A stretch of 64,000 nt of DNA from Larix kaempferi (lineage: Eukaryota > Streptophyta > Pinopsida > Pinales > Pinaceae): NCBI GenBank assembly GCA_027924585.1, contig BSBM01000361.1:66624001-66688000 (forward strand), given 5' to 3'. A program made the position numbers and the translations under genes. Position 1 is the first letter of the stretch. Every line of letters starts with the position of its first letter. Under the pieces are notes generated by a model. The model saw only the letters and a program-made list of their open reading frames with translations, was not told the origin of the DNA and searched no databases. Shown in pieces: positions 9,983-21,929 of this stretch.

Positions 9983-10974
9983 GATCATTTTGTAATGATC
10001 ACACTGAACATCGAGGGCATGCTTTGGAACATTTCTAGATTCGGGGATGGATGTGAATGTAAACTTTTATGTCACAATACGAAAACTCAAAAGACTTTTA
10101 GTTGATAGTTCTGTTTTTGTTGCCACTTCATACATATTTAAGTTGGTTTGAAGAGCATTATTATATTATGTAAAGCACGTTGCTTGTTCAATGTTTTTAG
10201 GAGAACTTGTACAAAGAATTTCAGTTGATAATCTTATATTTGTTAGTTTTTGTACTAACTTTGTTTATTTCTAAGAATTAGTACTAAATCATTTGAAGCA
10301 ACTAACAAGGTAAATCTCTTCATGTAAGATATATCAATGGCTTATCTTGAGGAATTCACGAGGAAAATTCCAAAATGATTTAATACAATGTGCATCAACA
10401 AAAAATTTGTTACATATAGTTGGCTTTTATTATTTAAGAATTGAATCTCGTCTCTGTTCGAGTCTGAGGTGAATGGAAAATTGAGTTCCATCATACTAAT
10501 CCAGTTCGATGTCTAGAACTAATATGTTTTCTCACTAATTTACGAAGTGCTTGATGTAGAGATGGGTGTATTTTGTTAATCCCCGGAAGGCTGAATTGTG
10601 AACAACTGCTAGAAATCCCTGTAGCAGTGTTTTTAAACAATTGAATCTGATTCTATACTAGAATATAGCCTTTCATGGTTAACCAAACAACAAGATCACT
10701 GCATCCCAAACAAGATGATAAGTTTGCTGCTGTGCAAAGTGACCAGAGGCTACATAGGACGTGTTAGATGCAAGGTAAAGATGTAAGCATTTGTTACATG
10801 GAATTGAGTAGATTGTTTCGTGTTTGACAGGGTTGTAAAAATTACAGCAACATCAATGTTTAAAAGTTTTAGATATGATGGTTTAGCATGATTGTTATAT
10901 AAATGTGTCAAACAAGATCACTGATAAAGACAGCCAAGGTCAAATCTTATGGATAAATGGCTATGATGCACATG
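9983..10974. other. RPB12 3' UTR and intergenic DNA
   Basis: Just after the RPB12 stop an inverted repeat (gatcatttt-gtaatgatc) is visible. The remaining sequence is AT-rich with no recognisable gene or repeat, up to the gypsy LTR. Confidence 0.4.
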
Positions 10975-10979
10975 GTAAC
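10975..10979 (+). repeat. Candidate 5-bp target-site duplication (left)
   Basis: The five bases before the 5' LTR are gtaac. The five after the 3' LTR at 37679-37683 are ataac, one transition different. This suggests both LTRs belong to one insertion, but five bases with one mismatch is weak evidence. Confidence 0.45.
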
Positions 10980-11584
10980 TGATCCAGGTGGATATTGGTG
11001 GCCACCCACCTTTCCAACTGGCTCAAAACAGTTTTATGGCAATTTTGGTATTGTACTATTTTTAGCAGTTTTTCGGGTCCTGAACTTTCGGGGCCGTTTT
11101 GAGGCCCCAAACGACCTTTTTTGGCAATTTGGGGGACCAAATGGAACTCGGGGTCGAAAGTTGTAAATCTTGAATAGACCTTTCCAACGGGCTACCGAGC
11201 GCCCCAAACGGAGATCGTATGCAAAAGTTACGACCCCGGGAAGTTGATGTACTAACTTACCCAAACGGGGCCCACATGACTTTTGGCGCTTCATCTCCTA
11301 GGGTTAGGTTTTTGGATGTCTAGGGTTTTTGACATTCTTGTTTATTGTAAAAGGCCTTGAGAGCCTCATTGTAACCATCTTCTTGCGAAATGAGCGCAGT
11401 CGTCACATCTCTTCTCAGAGATAAGCCGCCACCATTCCAGCAAGCTTGTTTTCCGCTGCATTTTACAGTTCTAGCTTATTTCCTTATTGAATAGAAAACC
11501 AATTTTACTGTATCTCTATTATTTTGTGTTAAGCATCTGATAATAATCTGTATTCATTTCATTCTGCTCATAAAATCCGGATCA
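10980..11584 (+). mobile_element. 5' LTR of a chromovirus-type Ty3/gypsy element
   Basis: The 605-bp repeat starts TGATCC and ends GGATCA, giving the usual TG...CA with a 6-bp terminal inverted repeat. One base after the end comes a Met-tRNA-type primer binding site. A homologous 623-bp LTR lies at 37056-37678, mostly identical except for scattered transitions and a structural difference near 11130. Confidence 0.93.
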
Positions 11585-11585
11585 G

Positions 11586-11597
11586 TGGTATCAGAGC
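11586..11597 (+). promoter_or_regulatory. Primer binding site (initiator Met-tRNA type)
   Basis: tggtatcagagc is the classical plant LTR-retrotransposon PBS complementary to the 3' end of initiator methionine tRNA. It lies one base downstream of the 5' LTR. Confidence 0.93.
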
Positions 11598-11622
11598 GGT
11601 CTGCTCCTTGTCGTCTTAATGC

Positions 11623-12550
11623 ATGTCCCCAACGAGGTCAGGGTACAAAGAATTGGGTCTCGAGCTTGTTTCTCTTGCGGACAAAAGCTCTCGCACGCCC
11701 AAGCGACCTCTCATGGCAGGAGAAAAGAAAGATGACGGGACAGGAGATCCTATCAAAATGTTGCTTGAGGAAGCCCTCACGCAGCAGAGGAACGATATGA
11801 TGGATAGTTTCGCGCAAATCCTTCGGCGACTACCAACAAGCGACGCATCTTCCTCGAGTGGAGGTGCCGCCCCCTTCAAGGTACAAATCAACTTCGATAT
11901 CCTTATATTTGAAGGACAGATAAACGCAGATGCTGTAGATAAGTGGTTGAATCTACTAGAAGGGTATTTTTCTGTCCATAACTTTTCGAATAAAGAAAAG
12001 ATTACTTTTGTGCTCCTCAAAGCTGTTCCCCATGTCAAAGATTGGTGGGAAACATTCTGTGAGCAAAAGGACACAGAAGAAGCCTCATTATTTTCAGTCA
12101 CGGCCACCTGGGAATCCTTCAGGGATGCTATTAAGGAACAATACTACCCTGTTGGAAGTTATGACGACTTGTATATCAAATGGACCACACTGCGACAAGA
12201 AAGAGACCAAGCAGTGCCAGAGTTCACAAATATCTTCCATACCTTGCGCACCAAGCTGGGTATCAAAGATTCAGAGCGACATCTAGTGCTCAAGTATCGC
12301 GGTGGTTTGCATAGATACATCCAGACCGAAATGGAATTTCTAGACATCTCTTCCTTGGGCGCGGCCTACCGATATGCCGTCAAAATCGAGCAGAATCTCA
12401 AACAAAAGACTTGGCAATTTGGGCCTGGGAACCCTTCACAGCAAAAGATAGGAAAGGGCGGTCCCAACCCACAGAATAAAGGACAGAGCAAAGATGGACA
12501 GTATCAGGACAACTAGTCCAAGCCGCAAGCAAAGAAGGACACCGGAAAAA
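11623..12550 (+). pseudogene. Ty3/gypsy gag, one premature stop
   Basis: A nearly 300-codon frame (11623-12516) encodes a gag with a basic N-terminus, a Ser/Gly linker and the retrotransposon gag core. The core runs from FEGQINADAVDKWLNLLEGYF through VKDWWETF, TWESFRDAIKEQYYP and YIKWTTLRQERDQAVPEF. A Gln/Lys-rich tail ends in a TAG at 12514. Just beyond, in shifted frames, a knuckle-like stretch (WCDFHKSPWHNTADC type, 12570-12615) is still visible. Gag forms the virus-like particle. The translational start could be 11623 or the ATG at 11713 (MAGEKKDDG). Confidence 0.82.
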
Positions 12551-13258
12551 CAAGAAAGATACCGGGAAGTGGTGCGACTTCCATAAGAGCCCTTGGCATA
12601 ACACTGCTGATGCCGCTCAAAGCAGTCGTTGGTGGCCGAAGTGAAAGCATCTGAATCAGATGAGGGTTATGACTCTGAGTCCGAACCAGAAAGGGAAGAC
12701 GGATCATTGACGCGGAACCCAGTGCCACCATTGCTACCACCAAGCTCCATCCTGATGAACCAGACGAGCCAGAGAGAAGGAGAACGCCTCTTCCATTCAC
12801 AGATGTGGGTAAAAGGCACCCCGCTGCACTTCATCATTGATAGCGGTAGCCAGAAGAATCTCATCTCAGTAGAGGTCGTCAAGCGCCTGGCCCTGCCGAC
12901 AACGCCGCACCCAGAACCCTACACCATTGGATGGCTCCGCAAGGGAAGCGATCTCCGCGTCAGCCAACAGTGCCGACTGCCATACAGCATCAAACCCTTC
13001 AAGGACGAGGTATTGTGTGATGTTGCTCCTCTCGAAGTTTCAGATGTTCTTTTGGGCCAACCTTATTTATGGAAACGTCATGCTGTATACGAGTCTAGGC
13101 CTCGTAGTGTTATTATTTCTTTGAACAGGAAATTGTACAGGATACCCGAGGCAGTCCCTCCTAGTGCTATTTCCTTGATCTCTGCCAAGCAATGCAGGAA
13201 GGTCATCTCTCAGACCAGGAAATTTGTCTTCTTCGTGATTCGCTCTTAGAGTGAAAGA
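12551..13258 (+). pseudogene. Ty3/gypsy aspartic protease region
   Basis: The frame at 12629-13249 holds an acidic linker (SESDEGYDSESEPERE) and then the retropepsin-like protease. The protease reads GTPLHFIIDSGSQKNLIS, with catalytic D-S-G, followed by LLGQPYLWKRHAVYE in the flap/second-half position. A stop at 13247-13249 and further frame changes separate it from the RT. In an intact element this would be one gag-pol reading frame. Confidence 0.78.
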
Positions 13259-13279
13259 AAGATCGCAGCCACATCCCAG

Positions 13280-13806
13280 GCCTCCATGACGATCTATCCA
13301 CACAACAGAAGCAAGTGGATAAGGTGGTGGAAGGATACTCAGATATCTTCTCCTCTCCGACCGGGGTACCTCTGCACTGCCAGGTCAAGCATCCCATCGA
13401 CCCTGACCCCAGGCGCACCGCTACCCAATGGGCCAGTCTATCGCCGCTCTCTATTGGAAAATGAGGAGATCAAGAGGCAGATCCAAGAATTGCTCCACAA
13501 AGGGCACATCCGTCCCAGTTCATCACCTTGTGGGAGCCCAATCGTGCTAGTGCAGAAGAAAGATGGGACTTGGCGACTCTGCATTGATTACCGGGCCCTG
13601 AATAAAATCACAGTCCGCAACCGGTACCCGATTCCCCGAATCGACGACCTCCTTGATCAGCTCACGGGGGCCAAATACTTCAGTAAGATTGATCTGAAGT
13701 CTGGCTACCACCAGGTCCCAATAGAACAGACAGATGTGTATGGAAGACTGCCTCAAGTCAAAGAAGGTCTTTTTGAATGGCTGGTCATGCCTTTTGGTTT
13801 GACAAA
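13280..13806 (+). pseudogene. Ty3/gypsy reverse transcriptase, N-terminal part only, truncated
   Basis: Frames here give RT fingers and palm motifs: LLHKGHIRPSSSPCGSPIVLVQKKDG, WRLCIDYRALNKITVRNRYPIPRIDDLLDQL, and YFSKIDLKSGYHQVPI (first catalytic Asp block). After a short frameshift near 13735 comes EWLVMPFGLTN. Homology stops abruptly at about 13806, where A-P-A-T-F should follow. The YxDD block, RNase H and integrase are missing. The break is the left junction with foreign sequence. Confidence 0.85.
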
Positions 13807-16367
13807 TGAATTTAAAATTTTTAAGATAGCAATAAATGTTATTAAATGCATTCCTTGATCTGTTTGATTTAGCTAAGGGATCACAACTATGTCTGAATAA
13901 CTTGTCATTGTACTTAAATTTTTAATGTGAGTCTTATTATCGTTACTGATGGTTTTTCTGTTTTCAACCACAAGGGGGAGGTTGCCATCGCAGACTGGGC
14001 TTACTTAGCTTCCGAGCTAATGCATCCAATTGTCTTTCATTTACATGTATAAAGGTAAAGTACGGGTCGCTGCAATAAATTTTTAAAGCATTGTAATCCT
14101 TTAATTGTACCAAAATGTCAGTAAAAGTCTAAATATGCGAGACAGGTTGTCGAGTGTAAAAAGGGTAGAAGTTCATTCCTGTAATATTCATATATTCTTA
14201 CTGTTAGAGAGTTGACCATTTTTGCATGAGAATATGATAGATATTGTTCTTTATCAGACTGTCTTAATTACCACCATGGAGTATTGTCTTGATATCATTA
14301 TTGTATTGCAATAATCATCTCTTATCTAGCATCATGTAATGTCACGGGAATATGGAAATCAACTATTTTGCTTATCTGTTGTTACTGTGTGATTTATGAT
14401 TACACTTACAAGGATCTAGAAATTTTGCAATGTATAAATAACTTATTACTCGCACTGTATAATATTCTGTCAGTTCATATCTTCTTATGATATTCCTTTA
14501 GGGTTTGCTTTGATTGCACCACTATCTCTATTTCTAGAAATAATAATAAACAAGGCTGTCAGCTATTTCAAATGACAAGGGTATAGTAGAATTGTAAGTC
14601 ATAGTACTTGTCTTCTTTTAATATTTTGTAGATTTATAGATTTTAATGTACCCCTTGCCGATTCTCATGAGGCTAGGGTTAAGACATAAATATTGATAGG
14701 ATGTTCTATACTATTTATAAACTTATCTTACATATAACTTTTATAATGTAATCGTTTTCTCCATGACTAGAATACCTCATGACTGAGTTTTTGAACAATA
14801 ATCAATTTGCATGAATTAATAATTCATTGTTTAATCTTTACAATGCTAGGTTTAAAGGTATTATCCTATTGTATGATTAAAAAGGATAACATGTATCTAT
14901 GTTATTTTAATCCTTAAGAATAGCCAAGCAACAACTATATTACTCATACTATGATTTGATTTTATCAACGATGATGAGTATCTCATTAACCTTGAAGTTA
15001 TTGACGAGGTATGATTTTAATGGCTGTAGGGCATATATATTATGGTTTGCCTACTCATGTTCGAAGGCATAGTTTGAAATGGGGGCAAGGGTGCAAATTT
15101 ACACTATGTTACCATTACCATAAAGGAATATTAAAACCATGATTAAAGTGCATCGACTCTATGATTTTAAATTGATGAACAAGATGATTGTAGCACAACA
15201 AGGGACTATAGAACGTAACCCACTGCATGGAAACATTAAAATGTGACGTGGAAGCTTTCTACGCCAAGTGTTGAAGATATTTAAGTGTTGGTTCAACCCT
15301 AATCCCGGCATTTTTCCTTTGCCTTCGGGCCTGGTCCTTCTGCAGAAACCCTCCTGTCCGAATCTGAACCCTACTGAGATGTTATGGAACACAGCTCTTC
15401 TGCAACTTTGAATCCTTCGTGCTTATTCACCTCGTTACAAGAGAGTCAATGTGTTTTTTTGTTAATGGCAACTGTGGTTGAGTAAATCCCAGGGTTTTAT
15501 CCTTTTCATGTCGAAGTTTATCCCTGTCTTTGCGTTGCCATTACTCTTGGCTAGGTCCTACTGAAGTTTTCAATGTAATGGCTGTCTTATTTCTGCCAGC
15601 TCGTGGCATTTGTTGACGAGGGTTGGGGTTCTACACTTCCCTTGCTTACAATTTACATGCTAAAAACAGTGTTAAAGCTACTTCCCGAAAGTGGTAAGTT
15701 ACAGGACTTCACCCTTATTTTTATAGTTTAAAGATTTGGTTTTTATATAATGGCGTTTATTAACTATCACCAAAATGTTGATACAGGTCCTGTCTGCTCG
15801 CGATGGTGTACAGGGCGCTTCTCTCAATCGGTGGGCTTCTCCGGGTAAGCCTGGTCGATAGCCATCGGCATTCCTCCTTGCTGGTTGTAGGTCTTAGGGT
15901 CTGTATTGCATGAAGTAAATATAGGAATTTACGGCAGCAGTTGATATGTGTTTTTAATGAAAGGTTATAGGCTTAGATCCGGGTTGTGTATAATTGTTAC
16001 GGCCATGGTTCAATTGTAATTCTAGTTTTGTTATTGTGTTGATAACTCCTGTGGAGGGATTACTGTAAAGACTTTGGAGCCGGCCTGTAGATGGCATTAT
16101 GGCCTCGTAGTTTTTAATACAGAGCTCAAACAATTTCACTCAGGGTTTGTTGATACGTTTTTGATATTAAACTTATAAAATCTTGTTTTTGCTCCTTGAA
16201 ATTGTTTTATTATAAACCTAGTTAGGTTCTACGTTTCAATGTAATTAGCAGCGAAAAAGAACTATGACTGTGGTGAAAATGTTTTAGATACAGACTCTGT
16301 AGTTGCGATTTTTCTCCTATTGAAAGTTCTTGAGAAACATGTAAAGGATAATATGATGATAAGAAGC
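13807..16367. other. Unassigned block between the broken RT and the giant LTR element
   Basis: These 2.56 kb match neither a gypsy pol nor the flanking LTRs. Possible exon-like pieces occur near the right end. One piece, 15599-15690, follows a ctgccag acceptor and precedes gtaagt; it could join in frame to a piece at 15787-15846 that follows ttgatacag and precedes gtaagc. The joined peptide (AFVDEGWGST...KLLPESG) is not one I recognise. The block may be captured host DNA, a third mobile element or rearranged flank; no terminal repeats were found. Confidence 0.3.
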
Positions 16368-17458
16368 TGTTGATGCCCTCGGATATCGTAGCATCAATCA
16401 GAAAGGGATTCTCCCTGAGAGATGGTCCCAATTAGACTATCTCCTGTTTGGTATAGGGAATCCGTCCGGTTAGCGGTTCCGGCAACCGTGAGTTTGGAGT
16501 TTAATTCCGATTGTATCGGTTATGGCCCGACCCACCTTTCTTTTGGATTTTATATGTTTTTTAATGAGATGCAAGTGCCTAGTTTATACTTGATCTAGAT
16601 GCAACTAAAACAGATTTAAGCCTAGAAACTGAAGTAAATCTACCTATCCTTGCAGGGAGCACACTTAAATGATGAGCAATAAGCTGTAACAGATAACCTA
16701 AAGAAAGAACAGATAGCTGTCAATTCTTATAGGTAAAGCTACAGCCAGATAAAAGGATCTTAGAAGATAGCTTCTAGTTTAATGTAAAACGCATCTATTG
16801 CTCATGAAACAGAGAAAGAAGCAAAAAATATCTAATCTAAATGGCGAGAACGAAGAAACAGATCTAAATGTAACAAACTGAAGTTAAATTTAAAGATCCC
16901 TGCAAGGAGCAAATTAAAGGCATGAACAATGAGCTATATGAATTATCTTGAAGAAAGAACAGTTAGCCGTTTAATCTAAAAGAGAACTCTACAACAATGG
17001 TAAAGATATCAGCAGCTAGCTCCTGATTTCATATGAAACGCATTCATTGTTCACAAATAGAGAAAATCGTATGCACAGGAAGGAGCAAAATCATTGATAC
17101 AAAGAAATAGTTGAGATGGTAAGAATGATCTCACATTACAGAACAGCAGTCATTAGAATAGTCCAACATACATCCGTCCAATATCCTATGCAAAACGTCC
17201 ATCTCCCGTGGCTTTTATTAGAAAATTCAATTTTACAGAAACGATACAAGATAGCTTGTAAAAGGTTTCAAAATTTCCTTCCCTGCCAAAAGTCCTTTTC
17301 TATTCTTCCTAGCTCCTATTTATAATTACAAAACTGCCCTTTGGGCTGCCACCTAGCATCTTCCACTTGTCATCTACGAAATTTCTCTCCTATAATAGAC
17401 AAAATTGTGATTCTTTTCTTTTACAAAATATTTAACAAAAAGAATGGACAACTGTCCC

Positions 17459-20400
17459 TTAGCTCACGCTGTATACATTTGAGAGTTTAACAAAATACAC
17501 ATAATAGAAATAATGTTCTAATATCGTGCTGTCATTCTGGTGCGTGAGCTTCAGCTGGGAGAGGATCGCCCAAGTCAATTGATGCTGCTGATGCTGCCTG
17601 GGAAGAGACACTCGAACAATTTGTTGCTGCGTGCTTCTGCTTGGGAAGAAGGGATTGAGCTGGCTAGACTTTCTGCCACTGCTGGGGGAAGAGGGAATCG
17701 AGCCCACCGCTGTAGCTGGAATGGCTGCTGGGAGAGAAGATCCTGGATGTGTTGATGCTCCTGCTGCTGCTGCAGCTTTCCTTTCCTCCTCTGCTATGTA
17801 GCTGTACCACACACCTGTGTCCCTTATGACTATGTTTGTTACAGCAGGGAACAAGATTTTCTGAGAAGTCACATTCTTCCCGAGCTCTGCTTTAATGCTT
17901 TGAACTTCTGCTACTGCAGCTTGATGCACTTCCTTCAGCAGATGGTTGTGGAGTGATGACGATCCAATATAATGTTGGAGGTCATCAATAGCCAGGACAT
18001 CAATCCTCTTCACATACTCCGTTTGAACGCCCAATTCTTCCTTTAGTTGAGACAAACGTTGCTCCTTTTCCAGAAAGTCCTCCAGGGTCTGAGGAAGCTT
18101 AATTTGCATTTGTCATGTACCTCTTGGAGCCTTTGGTAGAGACTGCTAATTTTATCTGTTGTTCTTTGCACACTGGCTATCAGTTTACTGGCGCAGTTCC
18201 TGCCAAACTCCAACAATGCTACGTCCTCATTAAAACCGTCCACAGATTTAAATGGGAGGTGCGTGGGAAACCCCCTTTTCCTTCTCTCCATGCCATCTGA
18301 CTAATGATATTTGCCTTGACACGGGTGTTCTTAGCTTTGAGCCTATGGGCCTCCGCGTTGATTTCTTTTAACATGACCATCATGGCCTTGAGCTTGCAAA
18401 CCTCATCAGTGATTAGCTCCTGAGCTTCATGCATTTGTTTCAGGGTGCTACAGGACATGTCCATCGTTCTGCTCTCAGCTTGCTCTAACTGCTCAGCTAA
18501 TGTCCGCTTGTCTGCTTCTAGATGGGCTACTTTATCTTCTGCTTCCATTCTTCTCTGCCTCCACAAATCATCATTGGAGTGTCAGTTGGTCCTTTTCTTC
18601 TTCCAGCTGGTTATACTTACCTGTTAGCTCTTTATGCTCGGCATACAGGCAATTATACTTGTTTACTACCAAATCCCTTTGGGCTTGCTCATTAGCCACA
18701 GTCTGTTGTAGCGAACGAGCTCTCTTCTTTGTCAAAACATTTTCTCTAACTATCACACCCACATTGTCCAGCGATGCTCTTGCTGTTTCTACAACTGCGG
18801 ATGCCATAGCAAAGGGATCCTAATCTGTATTCTTCATTACAGTGACCTCTCGGTGGGTAACGATGTCTTCATGGAAGGGACTTTTGATCCTCTCTTCTGA
18901 TTTTGAGGACCATTGCTTTCCTTTTCTTGTCGTAGACAAACTCATTCCACCTGGACACCGTATGCTTTCCCGATGGCGTGTACGGGCCAATTGGTCGGTT
19001 TATGATGTCTATGTCTTCTTCCGCAGGTGGGGTCCGGGCTTCCTGAGCTGGATCCACGCCCTTCTTTTGGGTACCAGAGCCACCTGCTTGAGATGTGTCT
19101 ATATCCATGTCTTGGACACCGGACCCACTTGCTTGAGCATCTTCCCTTGCTTTCAACTCTTCTTCCGCCTTCCTTTTTTCCTCAGCTTGCTCAGCTTCAG
19201 CCTCTTTCTGCTCTTGGGCTTCCTCAGCCTCCTTCTGCAGGCTTTCATTTTCAGCTTCTTGTTGCATTCTTGCCACTTCAGCTTCCTGCTGCTTTCTTGC
19301 CATTTCAGCTTCCTGCTACCACCTGGCTTCCTCAGCTTCCCGCTGCAGTCTGGCTTCCTCGGCTTCCTGGAGTAACCTTGCTTCTTCTCTTAATCTGAGC
19401 TCTTCCTAATCTCGGGCATCCTCAGCCTCTTTCTCCTTCTGTTGGCTGGTCTTCTGGGCCTTGGTTGAGCTAGAGCTTGCTCCAGTGCTTTGGCGACAGA
19501 CCCGTAGCTCAGCCATGTTGCCGATGCCTCTGAATGACTCTTCCTCGGCATCAGGATAGTGAGAGTACTCGAAGTGAGCATAAATCTCCTTACAGTGCTT
19601 AGCAACTTTTCCCTTCCTGTCATTCCTGTGGAAGATTACCTCACCAAAGTGGAAGGCTTTCAGCTCTTGAACAAATTCATCGGCAGAGGCAACCCCCGAG
19701 AACTTGTAAGCACCTATGCAGAAAGGTAGAGGGGGAAAGGAAGCCTTATGCTGTTTGTGGAGCATTGCTCCAATTCCATCCAGGAAGATTTGTCTTACTG
19801 CCTCCTTGAGGACCACATAATCCGTGGCATACTGCGGCAAAATGTATGGGGGCTTAGTCCCTCCAAACATTTTGAGGTAGGTGCCTTGCTCTGAAAAGTA
19901 AAAATCCCCATAATCCTCAAGGACTTCCAAAGCATTCTCTGATAGGCAGTTTGGTTCTTCCTTGAACATCTTCTCATATAGGGGCATGATGAACCCCTAA
20001 CAGATGAGTTTGTAGCTGGGCTTGTAATTCTGAGCCCACAACATCTTGAACGCGATATAGACCGGGGCGGTGGCCTTATCCCATGTGCAGCCCAATTTGG
20101 GGAAGTCTATCTTGGCCAAAATACAATCAATCAGATATGAGGACATGAAAAATTCAGCCTTCTTCAAGGCTAGTCCTTCTTTAGCCGCAACTATCATCGA
20201 GGCCAAACTATCTGACAGGAGAGTGGCCCAGTCAAACACAGTTCCCTTGAATGCCACGTAGTGGATAATAGGGACCCACTAAATCTTATATACTGTGCCA
20301 TCGGGAATGCCGAAGATTCTGCACAGCATTAAAGCGATCAATCTGAAAGGAGCTCTCAGATTCTGTACGTCATATTCATCACTTCCTTTCTTTCTCAAAT

Positions 20401-20857
20401 GTTTGCCTGCCATCAGTAGTTTCTTGGCCATCTCGACGTTGTTCATCTGGCTCAGCCATTCATCAGTCAGAGATTTTTGGACCCGGGGAAATTTGTAGGC
20501 TGCCGCAAGATATGCGGGTTGAAATGAGGCAATAGCCACTTTCCCGCTATCATGTATCACTCTCCCTTCAGCATCGGCATGTTGGAGTATCCATCCGATC
20601 ACTTCAGCACAGGGGAACAACTCAGGGCGGGTAGCGGCTCTAGTTATGCCTGAGGCTCTGATATTGAGATAAATCAACCCTTCCTCTAGCAACATATCTG
20701 GGATCTCTTGGTCCCGGATCATTCTGTAGATGTCACCCCATCTGATTTCAGGAGGGACACCGGTGGTGCACCTAGTATCCTGGAGTGAAGTTTCAGTTTT
20801 AAGTGGCGCAGGCTTCTTTTCTGCCATTTTAGCCTTCTTCTTACCAATTTTCGGCAT
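17459..20857 (-). pseudogene. ORF X, copy A: LTR-encoded coiled-coil protein, broken
   Basis: ATG at 20857 (MPKIGKKKAKM), natural stop at 17459. The globular N-terminal half runs to about residue 420, with landmarks such as PPEIRWGDIYRMIRDQEIPD, FPCAEVIGWILQHADAEGR, RLIALMLCRIFGIPDG and FFMSSYLIDCILAKIDFP. A long Glu/Ala/Gln coiled coil follows, then a Ser/Gly/Asp linker, further coiled-coil segments and a Gln/Ser-rich tail. Layout and the FFMSSYLID-type block resemble the putative plant transposon proteins attached to some gypsy elements, but I cannot name the family with certainty. This copy has TAG stops at 20279, 19997, 19406, 19316 and 18820, plus frameshifts near 18900, 18570, 18260 and 18100. 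At the stop positions copy B has CAG/CAA or GAG codons. Confidence 0.8.
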
Positions 20858-21390
20858 TTTGATTTATCCCTAATAGCACCCATATACAAGTCATCATGAT
20901 ATTGAGCAAAATACTGTGAGATTTTAACAGAGAGCATCATTGTTTCAATATGTCAATGAGATAAGTACAATGAAGCTGTATATTCAGGAAGCCAAAAAAC
21001 ACTATTTCAACATGAAACATAAATTGAACATTTGAATCTTTCAAAGGGATGAGTTTGGGATGCTCCTGAGAGGATAGGTTATGTCGTGGCAACAATTTGC
21101 TCTCAGCCCGGTAGGTGTGTCACGGGAGTCATTTGCTCTCGGTCCGGCTCTGGGGAAAAGGGTAACTTTCGTCCTAGCCGCGTTTCAAATGGCTAATGGC
21201 GGGGAAGTTCGGGTTGAAATGACTTTGCGACGAAATAAGGAGGCGTTTGTTTTCATGCTTACGAGCCGACAAGGGTTTCGAATGCCCTTATCATTTATGG
21301 TACTTGCCGAGGTGTTTCGCGGGAGGTTCGAACAGGGGCGATGGCGCCTGTCCCAAGTTTAACTGGGTAGTGGCTATGCCGGGGCTGAGA

Positions 21391-21400
21391 TTTATAAAAA
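21391..21400 (-). promoter_or_regulatory. Candidate LTR TATA box (copy A)
   Basis: On the minus strand ggttttttataaatctc contains TTTATAA about 535 bases upstream of the ORF X start and downstream of the CpG-rich array. It is conserved in copy B at 35309-35318. If used, the transcript start lies near 21365 and ORF X is the first large frame of the RNA. Confidence 0.45.
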
Positions 21401-21537
21401 ACCGGGGCTACGTTTTTAGCTTACGGCTGGGGACAAAAAATTCTATGGGGCTTCGGCAGGAACTTGGGAAAACAATTATCATTTTATTTTCTTAATCAAT
21501 TTACCAACGACAGGAAATACGAATTTAGACCGCATTC

Positions 21538-21576
21538 GACGGGCAAAAACAACCCATGACGGGCATTTTGCCCGTC
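21538..21576. repeat. 11-bp-arm hairpin in the LTR
   Basis: gacgggcaaaa (21538-21548) and ttttgcccgtc (21566-21576) are perfect inverted arms, with a third gacgggca in the loop. In copy B (about 35456-35495) the right arm has two mismatches. It lies between the repeat array and the TATA box in transcription order. Confidence 0.6.
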
Positions 21577-21929
21577 GACATTCAACCCATGCCTATCGTT
21601 TTCAAAAGAAAGATAACCTAATAGAAATATGATGTGTAGAAGGAACAAATGTAAGGTTAAGATCCTACCTGGCACTGACGAGAAATGCTAACTGAGGTGG
21701 CCGCGAACGTGGTTGCGCAAGATGAGCTGGAGCGATTTGCGCGGCGTCCAACAATGGTTTGGCAATCGACAAAACGACAATGGGGTCGGTTCGAGCCCCA
21801 CCGTATATTTAAACAAATCGCACACGTGTGGGACTTTAATACGGTTGGTGGCGTATTAAAACAGGTTTTTAAATGTATCATACGTCGGTGTCAAATCAAG
21901 CCGTCTCGGTTTGCGTGCGACCGCCTCCT

